The notes under the pieces were generated by a model. That model was not told the origin of the DNA, did not search any database, and saw only the letters and a list, made by a program, of their open reading frames with translations. Position numbers and translations under genes: made by a program. Of a stretch of DNA of 64,000 nt, positions 17,896 through 26,307 are shown one piece after another (position 1 is the stretch's first letter; each line of letters opens with the position of its first letter). Source of the DNA: Rhodopirellula sp. P2 (GTDB lineage: Bacteria > Planctomycetota > Planctomycetia > Pirellulales > Pirellulaceae); assembly GCF_028768465.1 (NCBI RefSeq), contig NZ_CP118225.1:5065001-5129000 (forward strand), in the 5' to 3' direction.

Positions 17896-20800
17896 ATGCC
17901 GTCCTTTGCCGAATGTTGCGTCCTAATTCCTTGCAGCACGATCGAAGATTTCCCTTCCCGGTTGGATCATAACGCCGCCCAGAGTCTGCTGGGCACGTTG
18001 ACCGCGGCTTGGCACCCTCGCTTGCTCGCTCAGGTGGGAAGAGTCCCCACCTGGCACCGAGCCGACGATTTGCCGTCGCCACCCACTCCCATCGGCGGAC
18101 TCGCAGAATCTCCCGAATCCTCCCAAACAACAGCCCTCGCCCCCTCCAAGGAGGGCCCGCTCCGTCTGTTGCTGGTGCCGGAAGCCAGCGTGTCAAAACT
18201 GACCGCCTCCGTTCGCGATTCATTGACTTCGTCCGATGCCGAGCAGCGTTGCGTCACGATTCAGCAGGATTCTCATCGCGAGATCCGAGTTCGTTGCCGC
18301 AGTCGCCAGGATGCATTGGCTCTGATTGATTCGTCGATCGAAAGCAGTTGGTTCGGTGATTCGAGCACGCTGAAGAAGGATCCCAACGCCAATTGGCCCA
18401 ATCTTTCCGCCTCGCTGCTGGCTGACGTCCGCCTGGTGACGGAAAAAGGTCGCGAGGTCTCGCCGGCCGACTTTTTCGCACTCGGCTACACGTGGTGGCA
18501 GATCCAGGTGCTGACCCGCCGGCTTCGCTACACCAGCAACCTCGATCAGGTCTACTTCGAAACGCGAGTTCTCGACGCCGCCGAAGCCTGGACACAAAAC
18601 GACGCCGAAGCCACCGCGGCAGCACTGCACGATTGCTTCGACGCACTCGCGGAAGAACGCGACCACTACTTCGCGTCCGACCCGTCGTTGATTGACCTCA
18701 CGCTTTTGACGCCGTCGACGCTGGACCGATTTTTCGATCAGCCCGAGCCAACGACCAGCGAAACGGAAGCGATCCTGGCGACGCCTCGCAACGCGTTGGT
18801 CGATCAAGCCGTCGCGGAGGCGGTGCTGAATGCGGACGCAGCGGTGCAGCAAACGTTTCAATCGCGTTTTGCCGCTGAAGGGATGTCCTGGGCCGGCGGC
18901 GGCCCCGCTCCCTCGGTTTGTTTCGATGAGCTGACAATCGACGAAATGGAACGCACCCTGCGTGAATCCATCGATCAGGTTCAACGTGCCATCGGCCAAC
19001 CGATGGTCGTGCACGCTCGATTGGGCGGCAGCACCACGCCGGAAGTCGTCGCGGCCTTGGCCAGCCACAAGCACGACGGGCAAGCTCAAACCCAGTGCCG
19101 TGGATTGCTGCCCATCGACTTCGTAAACGGAACCGGCTTTGGTGACGAAGCCAAGGTGATCCTGGGCGAGAACGGGCATGAAATCGAAGCGTTGACGGCC
19201 AAGCCCTTGGATGCCAACAACGAGTCGTCTTTTCTAACGTTGGGGACGCGATTGGGCGAAGCGATCGACGCAGGCGAAATCGCGACCGCGTTGCTGGTGC
19301 ACTGGCCCGGCGAAGGTTGCGACAGCTTCGGCGATTTGAATCGAGCCGCAACCTGGACCCTCGCCCTCGGTCGGTTCTGGAAGATCGACGACTACTTCAT
19401 CGACGGCGAAAATCCCTATCACCATGGTTCCTCCGCGTCTTGGAAAGCCTCGCCCGCGGATCGCATGCAAGCAGGCGCCCAAGCGGCTCGCCAAACTGCC
19501 ACCGGCTACGCTTCCTTGGTTCGCCAGCAATCCAGTCGCGATGCCAGCGGTCTGTCGATGCTGGCCAACCCTCGCCGAACCGATCCAACTCATGGGCTGG
19601 CAGAATCCCTCGGACTGGCTGACTGCACCGAAGCACCTTCGGATTCGACCTCCAATCCACAGCCAACCGACAACGTGCTGGTCATCAACAGCAGCGGTGT
19701 GCCGACGCGGCAACGGGTGCTCGTCAAAGGCAAACTGCCAACGAACAATCGTTCCGTCTTTCATGCCCACGCGGTTCGCAACAACACGGAAGCGGTGCTC
19801 GACATTCCTGCTTGGGGATATCGCTGGACCAGTTCCAACCCTGCGGCCAAACCCTTGCTGGCTGAACCCGCCGTGCATACCGGGGTTCCCTCCGCCGGCG
19901 GCGATCACCCTCGTCTGATTCGATGGGCGAAACAGCTTGGCCGTTCAATGAGCCGCGGTCCCGGCCCGATCGTGGACGGCGAACGGATGAGCAACGAGTT
20001 CCTGGAACTGAACATCAATCCCGAGCACGGTGGAATCCAAGGCGTTTACAGCGGCAAAGTCCGCGGCAATCGACTGTCGACCCGGATCGAATTTGTGCCC
20101 GCCAAACAGAAGTCGGCCGACAAGAATGCAACCGGGCTGGTCGCCCAGTGCGACTCGGTGCAAACCAAAGAAAACTCGGTCTCACGCGGCATTGTCGCGA
20201 TGACCGGTTCAATCGAATTGCCAACCAAGAGTTCCGACGATGCGTCTGGTTCCGCCAGCAGTCAACGCCTGAAATGGCAATCCGAAATTGAACTGAATCG
20301 AGGCAGCCGCTTGGTTCGGTACCGAATTCGATTCGAAACGTTGCCGGGAACCTCCAGTGCCGCCGAAGAAACGAACGCTCCTTTGGACTGGATCCATCAT
20401 CCCGTCCTGCGGATGGCATTCCCGGGTGCCAGCCCCGTGGTGCGGGCCATCGTGCGAGAGAAACTGCACCGGACCAGTGCCCGACGGTTCCTCGCCCCGC
20501 TTGGTTTCGTCCACGAAGAAGACGAGTGCCAAACGCTGGTCGCCACCCACGGCAACAGCTTCCATCGCCGCAGCGAAGATCGTTTCCTGGAAACCTTGCT
20601 GCCTCTCGCCGATGCAGCAACCTCGTCCAGCGAAGCCACCAATGGCTTCTCGCCGTGGCACGAATTCGCGTTTGGATTTGATGTGCCGCACCCGATCGAT
20701 GCGGCCATGCAACCTTGGCGAACGCCGACAGTGCTGCAGGTTCCCAACGGTCAATTGATTCGAAACGGTGTGCCCGCTGGGTCTTGGTTGATGCACGCAT

Positions 20801-21138
20801 CGCCTTCCACCTTGCGAGTCCAAATTGTCGCCACTGGCAAGCTGGACGATGGCCGCATGGTGCTGCACCTGCGAGCCATCCAAACGACCAGCAAATCCGT
20901 TCGCGGCGTCGTGCGTTTCTGTCAGCCGGTTGCTTTGGCTCATCCGATCTCGCCCTTGTCTCGCCCACTTGGCGATCGCCACGAAGACGCATCGACACCG
21001 CCGACAAAGGTTGCGATGCAGGCCATTGATGCGGCATCGATCGATGGCGAAGTCAAGTGCGAAGACGACCGGATCGAATGGGCGTCGTCTGGACACGGGG
21101 TGACTCATTTGTGCGTCGTCTTCGACACCAACAAGTGA
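17896..21138 (+). CDS. Large protein of unknown function, possibly GH38-related
   Basis: This 1080-residue protein has no clear signal peptide or membrane helix. An N-terminal stretch (CCVLIPCSTIEDFP and AAWHPRLLAQVGRVPTW) is followed by a middle region with LGYTWWQIQVLTRRLRYTSN and LEDEERDHYFASD-like helices. From about residue 690 the sequence reads SNEFLELNINPEHGGIQGVY, which resembles the start of the beta-sandwich of family 38 alpha-mannosidases (a conserved strand, then a Gly-Gly turn). An N-terminal GH38 catalytic aspartate cannot be pinned down by eye, so a hydrolase activity is unproven. It is followed after only 4 bp by a membrane Ser/Thr kinase gene, suggesting coupled expression. 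Planctomycete-specific and poorly described, in my reading. Confidence 0.6.
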   Translation: MPSFAECCVLIPCSTIEDFPSRLDHNAAQSLLGTLTAAWHPRLLAQVGRVPTWHRADDLPSPPTPIGGLAESPESSQTTALAPSKEGPLRLLLVPEASVSKLTASVRDSLTSSDAEQRCVTIQQDSHREIRVRCRSRQDALALIDSSIESSWFGDSSTLKKDPNANWPNLSASLLADVRLVTEKGREVSPADFFALGYTWWQIQVLTRRLRYTSNLDQVYFETRVLDAAEAWTQNDAEATAAALHDCFDALAEERDHYFASDPSLIDLTLLTPSTLDRFFDQPEPTTSETEAILATPRNALVDQAVAEAVLNADAAVQQTFQSRFAAEGMSWAGGGPAPSVCFDELTIDEMERTLRESIDQVQRAIGQPMVVHARLGGSTTPEVVAALASHKHDGQAQTQCRGLLPIDFVNGTGFGDEAKVILGENGHEIEALTAKPLDANNESSFLTLGTRLGEAIDAGEIATALLVHWPGEGCDSFGDLNRAATWTLALGRFWKIDDYFIDGENPYHHGSSASWKASPADRMQAGAQAARQTATGYASLVRQQSSRDASGLSMLANPRRTDPTHGLAESLGLADCTEAPSDSTSNPQPTDNVLVINSSGVPTRQRVLVKGKLPTNNRSVFHAHAVRNNTEAVLDIPAWGYRWTSSNPAAKPLLAEPAVHTGVPSAGGDHPRLIRWAKQLGRSMSRGPGPIVDGERMSNEFLELNINPEHGGIQGVYSGKVRGNRLSTRIEFVPAKQKSADKNATGLVAQCDSVQTKENSVSRGIVAMTGSIELPTKSSDDASGSASSQRLKWQSEIELNRGSRLVRYRIRFETLPGTSSAAEETNAPLDWIHHPVLRMAFPGASPVVRAIVREKLHRTSARRFLAPLGFVHEEDECQTLVATHGNSFHRRSEDRFLETLLPLADAATSSSEATNGFSPWHEFAFGFDVPHPIDAAMQPWRTPTVLQVPNGQLIRNGVPAGSWLMHASPSTLRVQIVATGKLDDGRMVLHLRAIQTTSKSVRGVVRFCQPVALAHPISPLSRPLGDRHEDASTPPTKVAMQAIDAASIDGEVKCEDDRIEWASSGHGVTHLCVVFDTNK

Positions 21139-21142
21139 GCCG

Positions 21143-22528
21143 ATGAGCGAGCCGCTTTCCCCCGTCGCCGTTTTTCGAGAAGCCGCCCTGCGATCTGATT
21201 TGTTGCAGGCGGAGCAGTGGGAACGCGCCGCCAAAGAGGTCAAACAGAACCTCGCCAGCGAAGATCGTTTGGATCCCGAGTTGGTCTGTGAAGAGATGTC
21301 GAGGGTTCTCGTTCGCGATCGAATCTTGACGCCTTACCAGTCACAACAAATTCGTGCTGGACGAACGAAGCTGACACTCGGCAACTACGTCATCACCGAA
21401 TTCCTTGGCCAAGGCGGGATGGGGCAGGTCTTCGGCGGCGTGCACAAGATCATGGGCCGCCAGTGCGCCATCAAGGTCTTGCCGCTACAAAAGTCGGACC
21501 CACTGAGCCTGGAAAGTTTTGCTCGCGAAATTCGGCTGCAATCGAATCTGGACAGCCCCTACTTGGTGCGAGCCTTTGACGCGGGCAAAGACGGCAAGGT
21601 GCATTACTTGGTCACCGAGTATGTCCCGGGCACCGATCTGCGACGCCTGGTTCGCGAGCATGGTCGATTGTCGATGCAGCAAGCCGCGTCGATCATCGCC
21701 CAAGCCGCCGCGGGACTCGCCTACGCCCATGAATCGGGTTTGGTCCATCGCGACGTGAAGCCTGCCAACATCATGGTCACGCCCGACGGTCATGCCAAGG
21801 TTTCTGACGTTGGCTTGGCCGCCTTGTCCTTTGGCCCAGACGACGATCCACGAGCCGGAATGGTGGTCGGGACCGCTGACTACTTGTCGCCTGAGCAGAT
21901 TCGAACGCCAGACCAGGTTGGACCGCCCAGCGACATCTATTCACTTGGTTGCACGTTGTACTACGCCTGCACGGGAACAGTTCCTTTTCCCGGTGGCGAC
22001 TCAAAATCGAAGTGTCGTCGGCACTTGAACGAAATGCCGCTCAAGCCGACTCAACAGGCACCCGAACTCAGCGATGCGTTTGTCGACACGATCGCGGACA
22101 TGATGGAAAAGGACGTGTCCCGGCGGATCACCACCGCGGCAGAAGTCGTGATGCGATTGAGCCCCTGGGCCACGATGGACGCCGACACCAACGATTCGGG
22201 AACCATTCAAATTGGCGAAGGCATGCAACCAGTCGCGATCCCCGCCGCCGGGATCCCACGCCCGGAAGACTCCCTGGGCGAATCGATGCTGGACGAAATG
22301 AGCTGGGACAACCTTGGTTCCTCGGCGGGCGATCCGCTTGCCCCCGCATCGCTCAGCAATCCATCGGTCACACCACCCCCGCCACCCGAATCGGATCCCA
22401 ATGCCCTCCCGCCATCGCCTTTATCAACAGGCATCTCCACCGGCCAGTGGCTGATCAGCATTCTCGTCTTCACCGCCATTGGCTTCGTGGTCGGATACCT
22501 GACCGCTCGCGGCGTGTTGTTTCCTTGA
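21143..22528 (+). CDS. Membrane-anchored Ser/Thr protein kinase (PknB type)
   Basis: This 461-residue protein has a helical N-terminal segment (residues 1-70, ending with RILTPYQSQQIRAG, a motif frequent before planctomycete kinases), a protein kinase domain at about residues 78-335, a Pro/Ser-rich linker and a C-terminal membrane helix (about 437-458). Catalytic landmarks: Gly-rich loop LGQGGMGQVFGG, Lys111 in CAIKVLP, the catalytic loop HRDVKPANIM with Asp204, and the metal-binding Asp222. The usual DFG is DVG here (Asp222-Val223-Gly224), while the metal-binding aspartate is kept. The activation segment GTADYLSPEQ is normal. It follows the large upstream gene by 4 bp. Substrates are unknown. 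Confidence 0.92.
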   Translation: MSEPLSPVAVFREAALRSDLLQAEQWERAAKEVKQNLASEDRLDPELVCEEMSRVLVRDRILTPYQSQQIRAGRTKLTLGNYVITEFLGQGGMGQVFGGVHKIMGRQCAIKVLPLQKSDPLSLESFAREIRLQSNLDSPYLVRAFDAGKDGKVHYLVTEYVPGTDLRRLVREHGRLSMQQAASIIAQAAAGLAYAHESGLVHRDVKPANIMVTPDGHAKVSDVGLAALSFGPDDDPRAGMVVGTADYLSPEQIRTPDQVGPPSDIYSLGCTLYYACTGTVPFPGGDSKSKCRRHLNEMPLKPTQQAPELSDAFVDTIADMMEKDVSRRITTAAEVVMRLSPWATMDADTNDSGTIQIGEGMQPVAIPAAGIPRPEDSLGESMLDEMSWDNLGSSAGDPLAPASLSNPSVTPPPPPESDPNALPPSPLSTGISTGQWLISILVFTAIGFVVGYLTARGVLFP

Positions 22529-22626
22529 CGAGATACCCGCACCTCCTCTCAGTTGCTGGAATCGAGCTTCGTCCCGCCAACCCCAAGCTGGGCTTGAATG
22601 CGTGAGCCAGACTCCGAGGTTGCCCT

Positions 22627-23349
22627 ATGAATCGCAGGCGAACTTCACTGACGATCTCGCAAGCAGCGGCCATTTTTGCAGCGGCACTCTTGTACCTCGT
22701 GCTGCTTCTTTGGTGGATGCTTCCGATGCTACGCGCCCAGCCAGGACTTCACCCGGCGACGCATTGGTACTTGATCGGTTTCGTGTTGTTCCCGCCCATG
22801 ATCGCCTACGCGGTCTGGCAAGCTCACCGGGAGGGAGCCAACTCATTCGCGGAACGGTTGACGTCACTCAACATTCGTCCGATGAGCCAGCGGGATTGGC
22901 GCTACGCCGCTGCAGGAGTTTTCTCGGTACTGGGTGGAACGGGGGTCCTGCTCGCAGCCTGGAGCAACTTGGCCAGGCTTGATCTGTTGCCACCAGTCGA
23001 GACCGAACCATGGTGCATCGACATGTCGCCTTTGGAGGGTCGCGACCGTCTGTTGTTATTGCTTTGGGCGCCCATGTTTGTGCTGAACATCGTCGGCGAA
23101 GAACTGCTGTGGCGGGGCTATGTGCAATCACGCCTGACGGTGCGATGGGGATGGTTGGTGGTCAGTCTCCTCTGGCTGGCGTTTCACATTCCATTTGGAA
23201 TCCCCGTGATGGTCCTGTCCTTGCCACTGATGCTGATCTTGCCATTCATCTTCGATCGCACCAAGAACACAACCGTCGCGATCTTGATCCACGGCATGTA
23301 CAACGGCCCCGCTTTTCTGGCCGCCGCCTTTGGTCTGCTACCGGGTTAG
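22627..23349 (+). CDS. CPBP family intramembrane glutamic endopeptidase
   Basis: This 240-residue integral membrane protein belongs to the CAAX protease/bacteriocin-processing (ABI, Pfam CPBP) family. The three family motifs are present: EEXXXR as GEELLWRGYVQSR (Glu158, Glu159, Arg163), FHXXXG as LAFHIPFG, and HXXXN/D as ILIHGMYNG. Several hydrophobic helices surround them. In eukaryotic relatives this catalytic set cleaves prenylated CAAX proteins; the bacterial members have diverse or unknown substrates. It starts about 100 bp after the kinase gene and ends just before a hairpin-rich dispersed repeat. Confidence 0.9.
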   Translation: MNRRRTSLTISQAAAIFAAALLYLVLLLWWMLPMLRAQPGLHPATHWYLIGFVLFPPMIAYAVWQAHREGANSFAERLTSLNIRPMSQRDWRYAAAGVFSVLGGTGVLLAAWSNLARLDLLPPVETEPWCIDMSPLEGRDRLLLLLWAPMFVLNIVGEELLWRGYVQSRLTVRWGWLVVSLLWLAFHIPFGIPVMVLSLPLMLILPFIFDRTKNTTVAILIHGMYNGPAFLAAAFGLLPG

Positions 23350-23742
23350 ATGTGCGTGTGCCAGTTCGCGATGACGGTCCCATCCAGTGCGCAAGAGCAT
23401 GAATGGCTCCGGAGGAGCCCGCGTAGTTAGCTCGGGGTGGAAGCCCCGAGACCACGTTCCCAAAGTCACCTCGCCGCCCCGGATGGGGCCGTCGAAAAGG
23501 AACAGCCCCGTTTGCTGGAATGGCGGTAGCGACAAGGGCGATGCGTCTGACTCCGATGCACTTGGACTTTGCCCAGCAACAGAATCAAATTGAGCCCGCC
23601 CGAAAGGGCTACTTGCTAGCCTCAGAAGAGTACTCCAATTCAGCAAACTTAGCACGCGTATACAGGCGTCTCCCAAGTAAGTTGGAACACGGACAAAGAT
23701 CACAAGCTGCGTATCGTCGATATCTAAACGAGAAAGATCATC
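23350..23742. other. Intergenic stretch containing a hairpin module
   Basis: This stretch between the CPBP protease and PEP-CTERM genes holds the dispersed GC-rich hairpin module described at 23405-23489 and then AT-richer sequence leading to the PEP-CTERM gene. Short open frames here contain repeat-derived sequence only. I see no tRNA or protein. Confidence 0.5.
23405..23489 (+). repeat. Dispersed GC-rich hairpin module, copy B
   Basis: Three small inverted repeats occur in sequence: GGCTCC/GGAGCC at 23405-23419, CTCGGGG/CCCCGAG at 23431-23450 and GCCCC/GGGGC at 23476-23489. The last two match, on the opposite strand and in swapped order, the module at 455-500; the 14-nt core GCCCCGGATGGGGC is identical. 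The words TAGCTCGGGG and GCCCCGAGACC are shared as well. This is a dispersed repeat family, not coding sequence. Confidence 0.6.
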
Positions 23743-24411
23743 ATGTTTCGAATCCTTGGGCTGCTAATTTGCCTTTCGACATCTATTGCTAATGGCGGTG
23801 TCGTTTACGAGCTGAACTTCGACTCAGCGATTCCGGCATACAGTCAGTCCGGTGGCGATGGATCACCAAGCTTGAACCTTACTGGTACAGGCTCCATAGG
23901 AAATGGCGCCGTACTATCATTCACCCCGGCGAACGCTAGTGACGGTGCCGTGAATTTCTTTTCAAACGTTTCACTGAATATGGGCGATTTGCTTGGCAAT
24001 CCGATTTCTACTCAGGCATCTGACTACACCTTCAGCTTTGATGCGAAAGTGGAGGGATTGGAATCTCCAAATACCAATGCATACGTCCAGGCGCAGTTCA
24101 AACTGGCTGGTGAAACGTACCAAAGTGGGTTCAACGTAACCGAGCAGTTTGCGAGCTATCAGTTCACGCTTCCAAGTGGTCCACTTGACCCTGCCGCATT
24201 CACCTCTGATTCACCTCGCCCAGAATTTCGATTCGATGTTTTTAGTATCGGGAGCCGGTTCGGTACGGACACTGGCAACTCTCTCTCGGTAGATAACTTG
24301 CGTATTTCAGAAGTCACCGCCGTTCCAGAACCCTCTTCGATGGCACTGTTAGCGATCGGTGGTGCGGGGCTTGTCTGGCGTCGTCGCAGAGCGAACAAGT
24401 CAGCAGCCTGA
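23743..24411 (+). CDS. PEP-CTERM sorting domain protein
   Basis: This 222-residue secreted protein has a signal peptide (MFRILGLLICLSTSIANGG), a beta-rich body beginning VVYELNFDSAIPAYSQSGG and a C-terminal PEP-CTERM sorting signal: VPEPSSMALLAIGGAGLVW followed by RRRR. In exosortase-bearing bacteria this signal directs envelope sorting of proteins linked to extracellular matrix production. The body may be a carbohydrate-binding-like jelly roll (FSFDAKVEGLESPNTNAYVQ), but I cannot name the family. The DNA looks clearly less GC-rich than its neighbours (roughly half by eye), and it lies between two repeat regions, which suggests acquisition by transfer. No exosortase gene is in the window. Confidence 0.9.
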   Translation: MFRILGLLICLSTSIANGGVVYELNFDSAIPAYSQSGGDGSPSLNLTGTGSIGNGAVLSFTPANASDGAVNFFSNVSLNMGDLLGNPISTQASDYTFSFDAKVEGLESPNTNAYVQAQFKLAGETYQSGFNVTEQFASYQFTLPSGPLDPAAFTSDSPRPEFRFDVFSIGSRFGTDTGNSLSVDNLRISEVTAVPEPSSMALLAIGGAGLVWRRRRANKSAA

Positions 24412-24503
24412 CCATCGATCAATGCCGCTAGGTCCTGGCAAACAAAATCCACTCCAAGGCATCCTCATCAACGTGAGGGTGCCTTTTTTGTTGCCCGCCT
24501 CGA

Positions 24504-26276
24504 GATCCGGATGCTGCCATCCACGAATAACCTCCAACCAGTCGCGAAGCGATGACAGGCACCAGCCTCGGACGCGATTCCGAGGACAGCAAGAGGAACC
24601 GAACCACCAGTCGCGAAGCGACGGCAGGCGTCTCACCGCCGGGCCAACACCTGCCATCGCTCCGCGACTTTCCTGTGGTGGGGCCCTGATTCCTGGGACT
24701 CGCGTCCCAGGCTGCTGCCTGCCGTCGCTTGGCGACTCTGAAACCGCCGCCGCGTCGATTGCATCTTCGCGACGATCCACCGAACACTGCCCCGCATGCA
24801 CGACGATCTGAGCGCCACGGCAACGCCCCAACCAGCAATCACCTCCAGGAGATCCGGATGGTGCCATCCACGAATCACCACGAATCACCTCCAACCAGTC
24901 GCGAAGCGACGACAGGCACCAGCCTCGGACGCAAGTCCGAGGACAGCAAGAGGAACCGAACCACCAGTCGCGAAGCGACGGCAGGCGTCTCACCGCCGGG
25001 CCAACACCTGCCATCGCTCCGCGACTTTCCTGTGGTTGGTGCCCTGATTCCTGGGACTCGCGTCCCAGGCTGCTGCCTGCCGTCGCTTGGCGACTCAGAA
25101 ACCGCCGCCGCGTCGATTGCATCTTCGCGACGGACCGCCGAACACTGCCCCGCATGCACGACGATCTGAGCGCCACGGCAACGCCCCAACCAGCAATCAC
25201 CTCCAGGAGATCCGGATGGTGCCATCCACGATTCAACTCCACCCACGAATCACCTCCAACCAGTCGCGAAGCGATGACAGGCGCCAGCCTCGGACGCAAG
25301 TCCGAGGACAGCAAGAGGAACCGAACCACCAGTCGCAAAGCGACGGCAGGCGTCTCACCGCCGGGCCAACACCTGCCATCGCTCCGCGACTTTCCTGTGG
25401 TGGGTGCCCTGATTCCTGGGACTTGCGTCCCAGGCTGCTGCCTGCCGTCGCTTTGGCGACTCAGAAACCGCCGCCGCGTCGATTGCATCGTCGCGACGAT
25501 CCGCCGAACACTGCCCCGCATGCACGACGATCTGAGCGCCACGGCAACGCCCCAACCAGCAATCACCTCCAGGAGATCCGGATGGTGCCATCCACGCAGA
25601 TCCGGATGGTGCCATCCACGATTCAACTCCACCCACAAATCACCTCCAACCAGTCGCGAAGCGATGACAGGCGCCAGCCTCGGACGCAAGTCCGAGGACA
25701 GCAAGAGGAACCGAACCACCAGTCGCAAAGCGACGGCAGGCGTCTCACCGCCGGGCCAACACCTGCCATCGCTCCGCGACTTTCCAGTGGTGGGTGCCCT
25801 GATTCCTGGGACTTGCGTCCCAGGCTGGTGCACGCCGTCGCTTAGCGACTCTGACACCGCCGCCGCGTCGATTGCATCGTCGCGACGATCCATCGAACAC
25901 TGCCCCGCATGCACGACGATCTGAGCGCCACGGCAACGCCCCAACCAGCAATCACCTCCAGCAGATCCGGATGGTGCCATCCACGAATCACCTCCAACCA
26001 GTCGCGAAGCGATGACAGGCGCCAGCCTCGGACGCAAGTCCGAGGACAGCAAGAGGAACCGAACCAACAGTCGCAAAGCGACGGCAGGCGTCTCACCGCT
26101 GGGCCAACACCTGCCATCGCTCCGCGACTTTCCAGTGGTGGGTGCCCTGATTCCTGGGACTTGCGTCCCAGGCTGGTGCACGCCGTCGCTTGGCGACTCT
26201 GAAACCGCCGCCGCGTCGATTGCATCGTCGCGACGGACCGCCGAATGCAGCCCCGCTTGCACGACGATCTGAGCGT
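24504..26276. repeat. Tandem array of five ~350-390 bp hairpin-rich units
   Basis: Five units start with GATCCGGATG at 24504, 24851, 25209, 25575 and 25964, giving lengths of 347, 358, 366 and 389 bp plus a last, shorter unit that decays at about 26276. Each unit contains, in the same order, two GTCGC-GAA(or AAA)-GCGAC mini-hairpins, an 8-bp hairpin CCTCGGAC/GTCCGAGG with a GCAA loop, an 8-bp hairpin CCTGGGAC/GTCCCAGG with a TCGC or TTGC loop, and a GTCGC-TTG-GCGAC hairpin; unit 2 shows them at 24898, 24923, 24967, 25050 and 25082. Unit 4 begins with a 24-bp internal duplication. Units differ by point changes and by indels that are not multiples of three, yet stop codons are rare in several frames, producing long spurious frames on both strands (up to about 620 residues). 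I see no real gene here. The DUF1501 gene ends just outside it. Confidence 0.88.
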
Positions 26277-26307
26277 GACCGCAATCCGTTGGGTGACACC
26301 GCCTCCC

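Noticed and set aside
14867-17926. A 1019-codon open frame on the plus strand over the pilM gene
   Set aside because: It is the antisense of PilM, which has clear PilM/FtsA motifs and family-like composition. The opposite frame shows no known domain, and high-GC genes often have open antisense frames.
24400-26262. A 620-codon open frame on the minus strand with internal repeats, and two plus-strand frames of about 250 codons
   Set aside because: They read the tandem hairpin array in different frames. The unit lengths are not multiples of three, so the reading frame shifts from unit to unit, and both strands are equally open. I treat them as by-products of stop-poor repeats.
24504-26276. CRISPR array
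   Set aside because: Units are about 350 bp with internal hairpins, not 25-40 bp repeats with unique spacers, and no cas gene is present.
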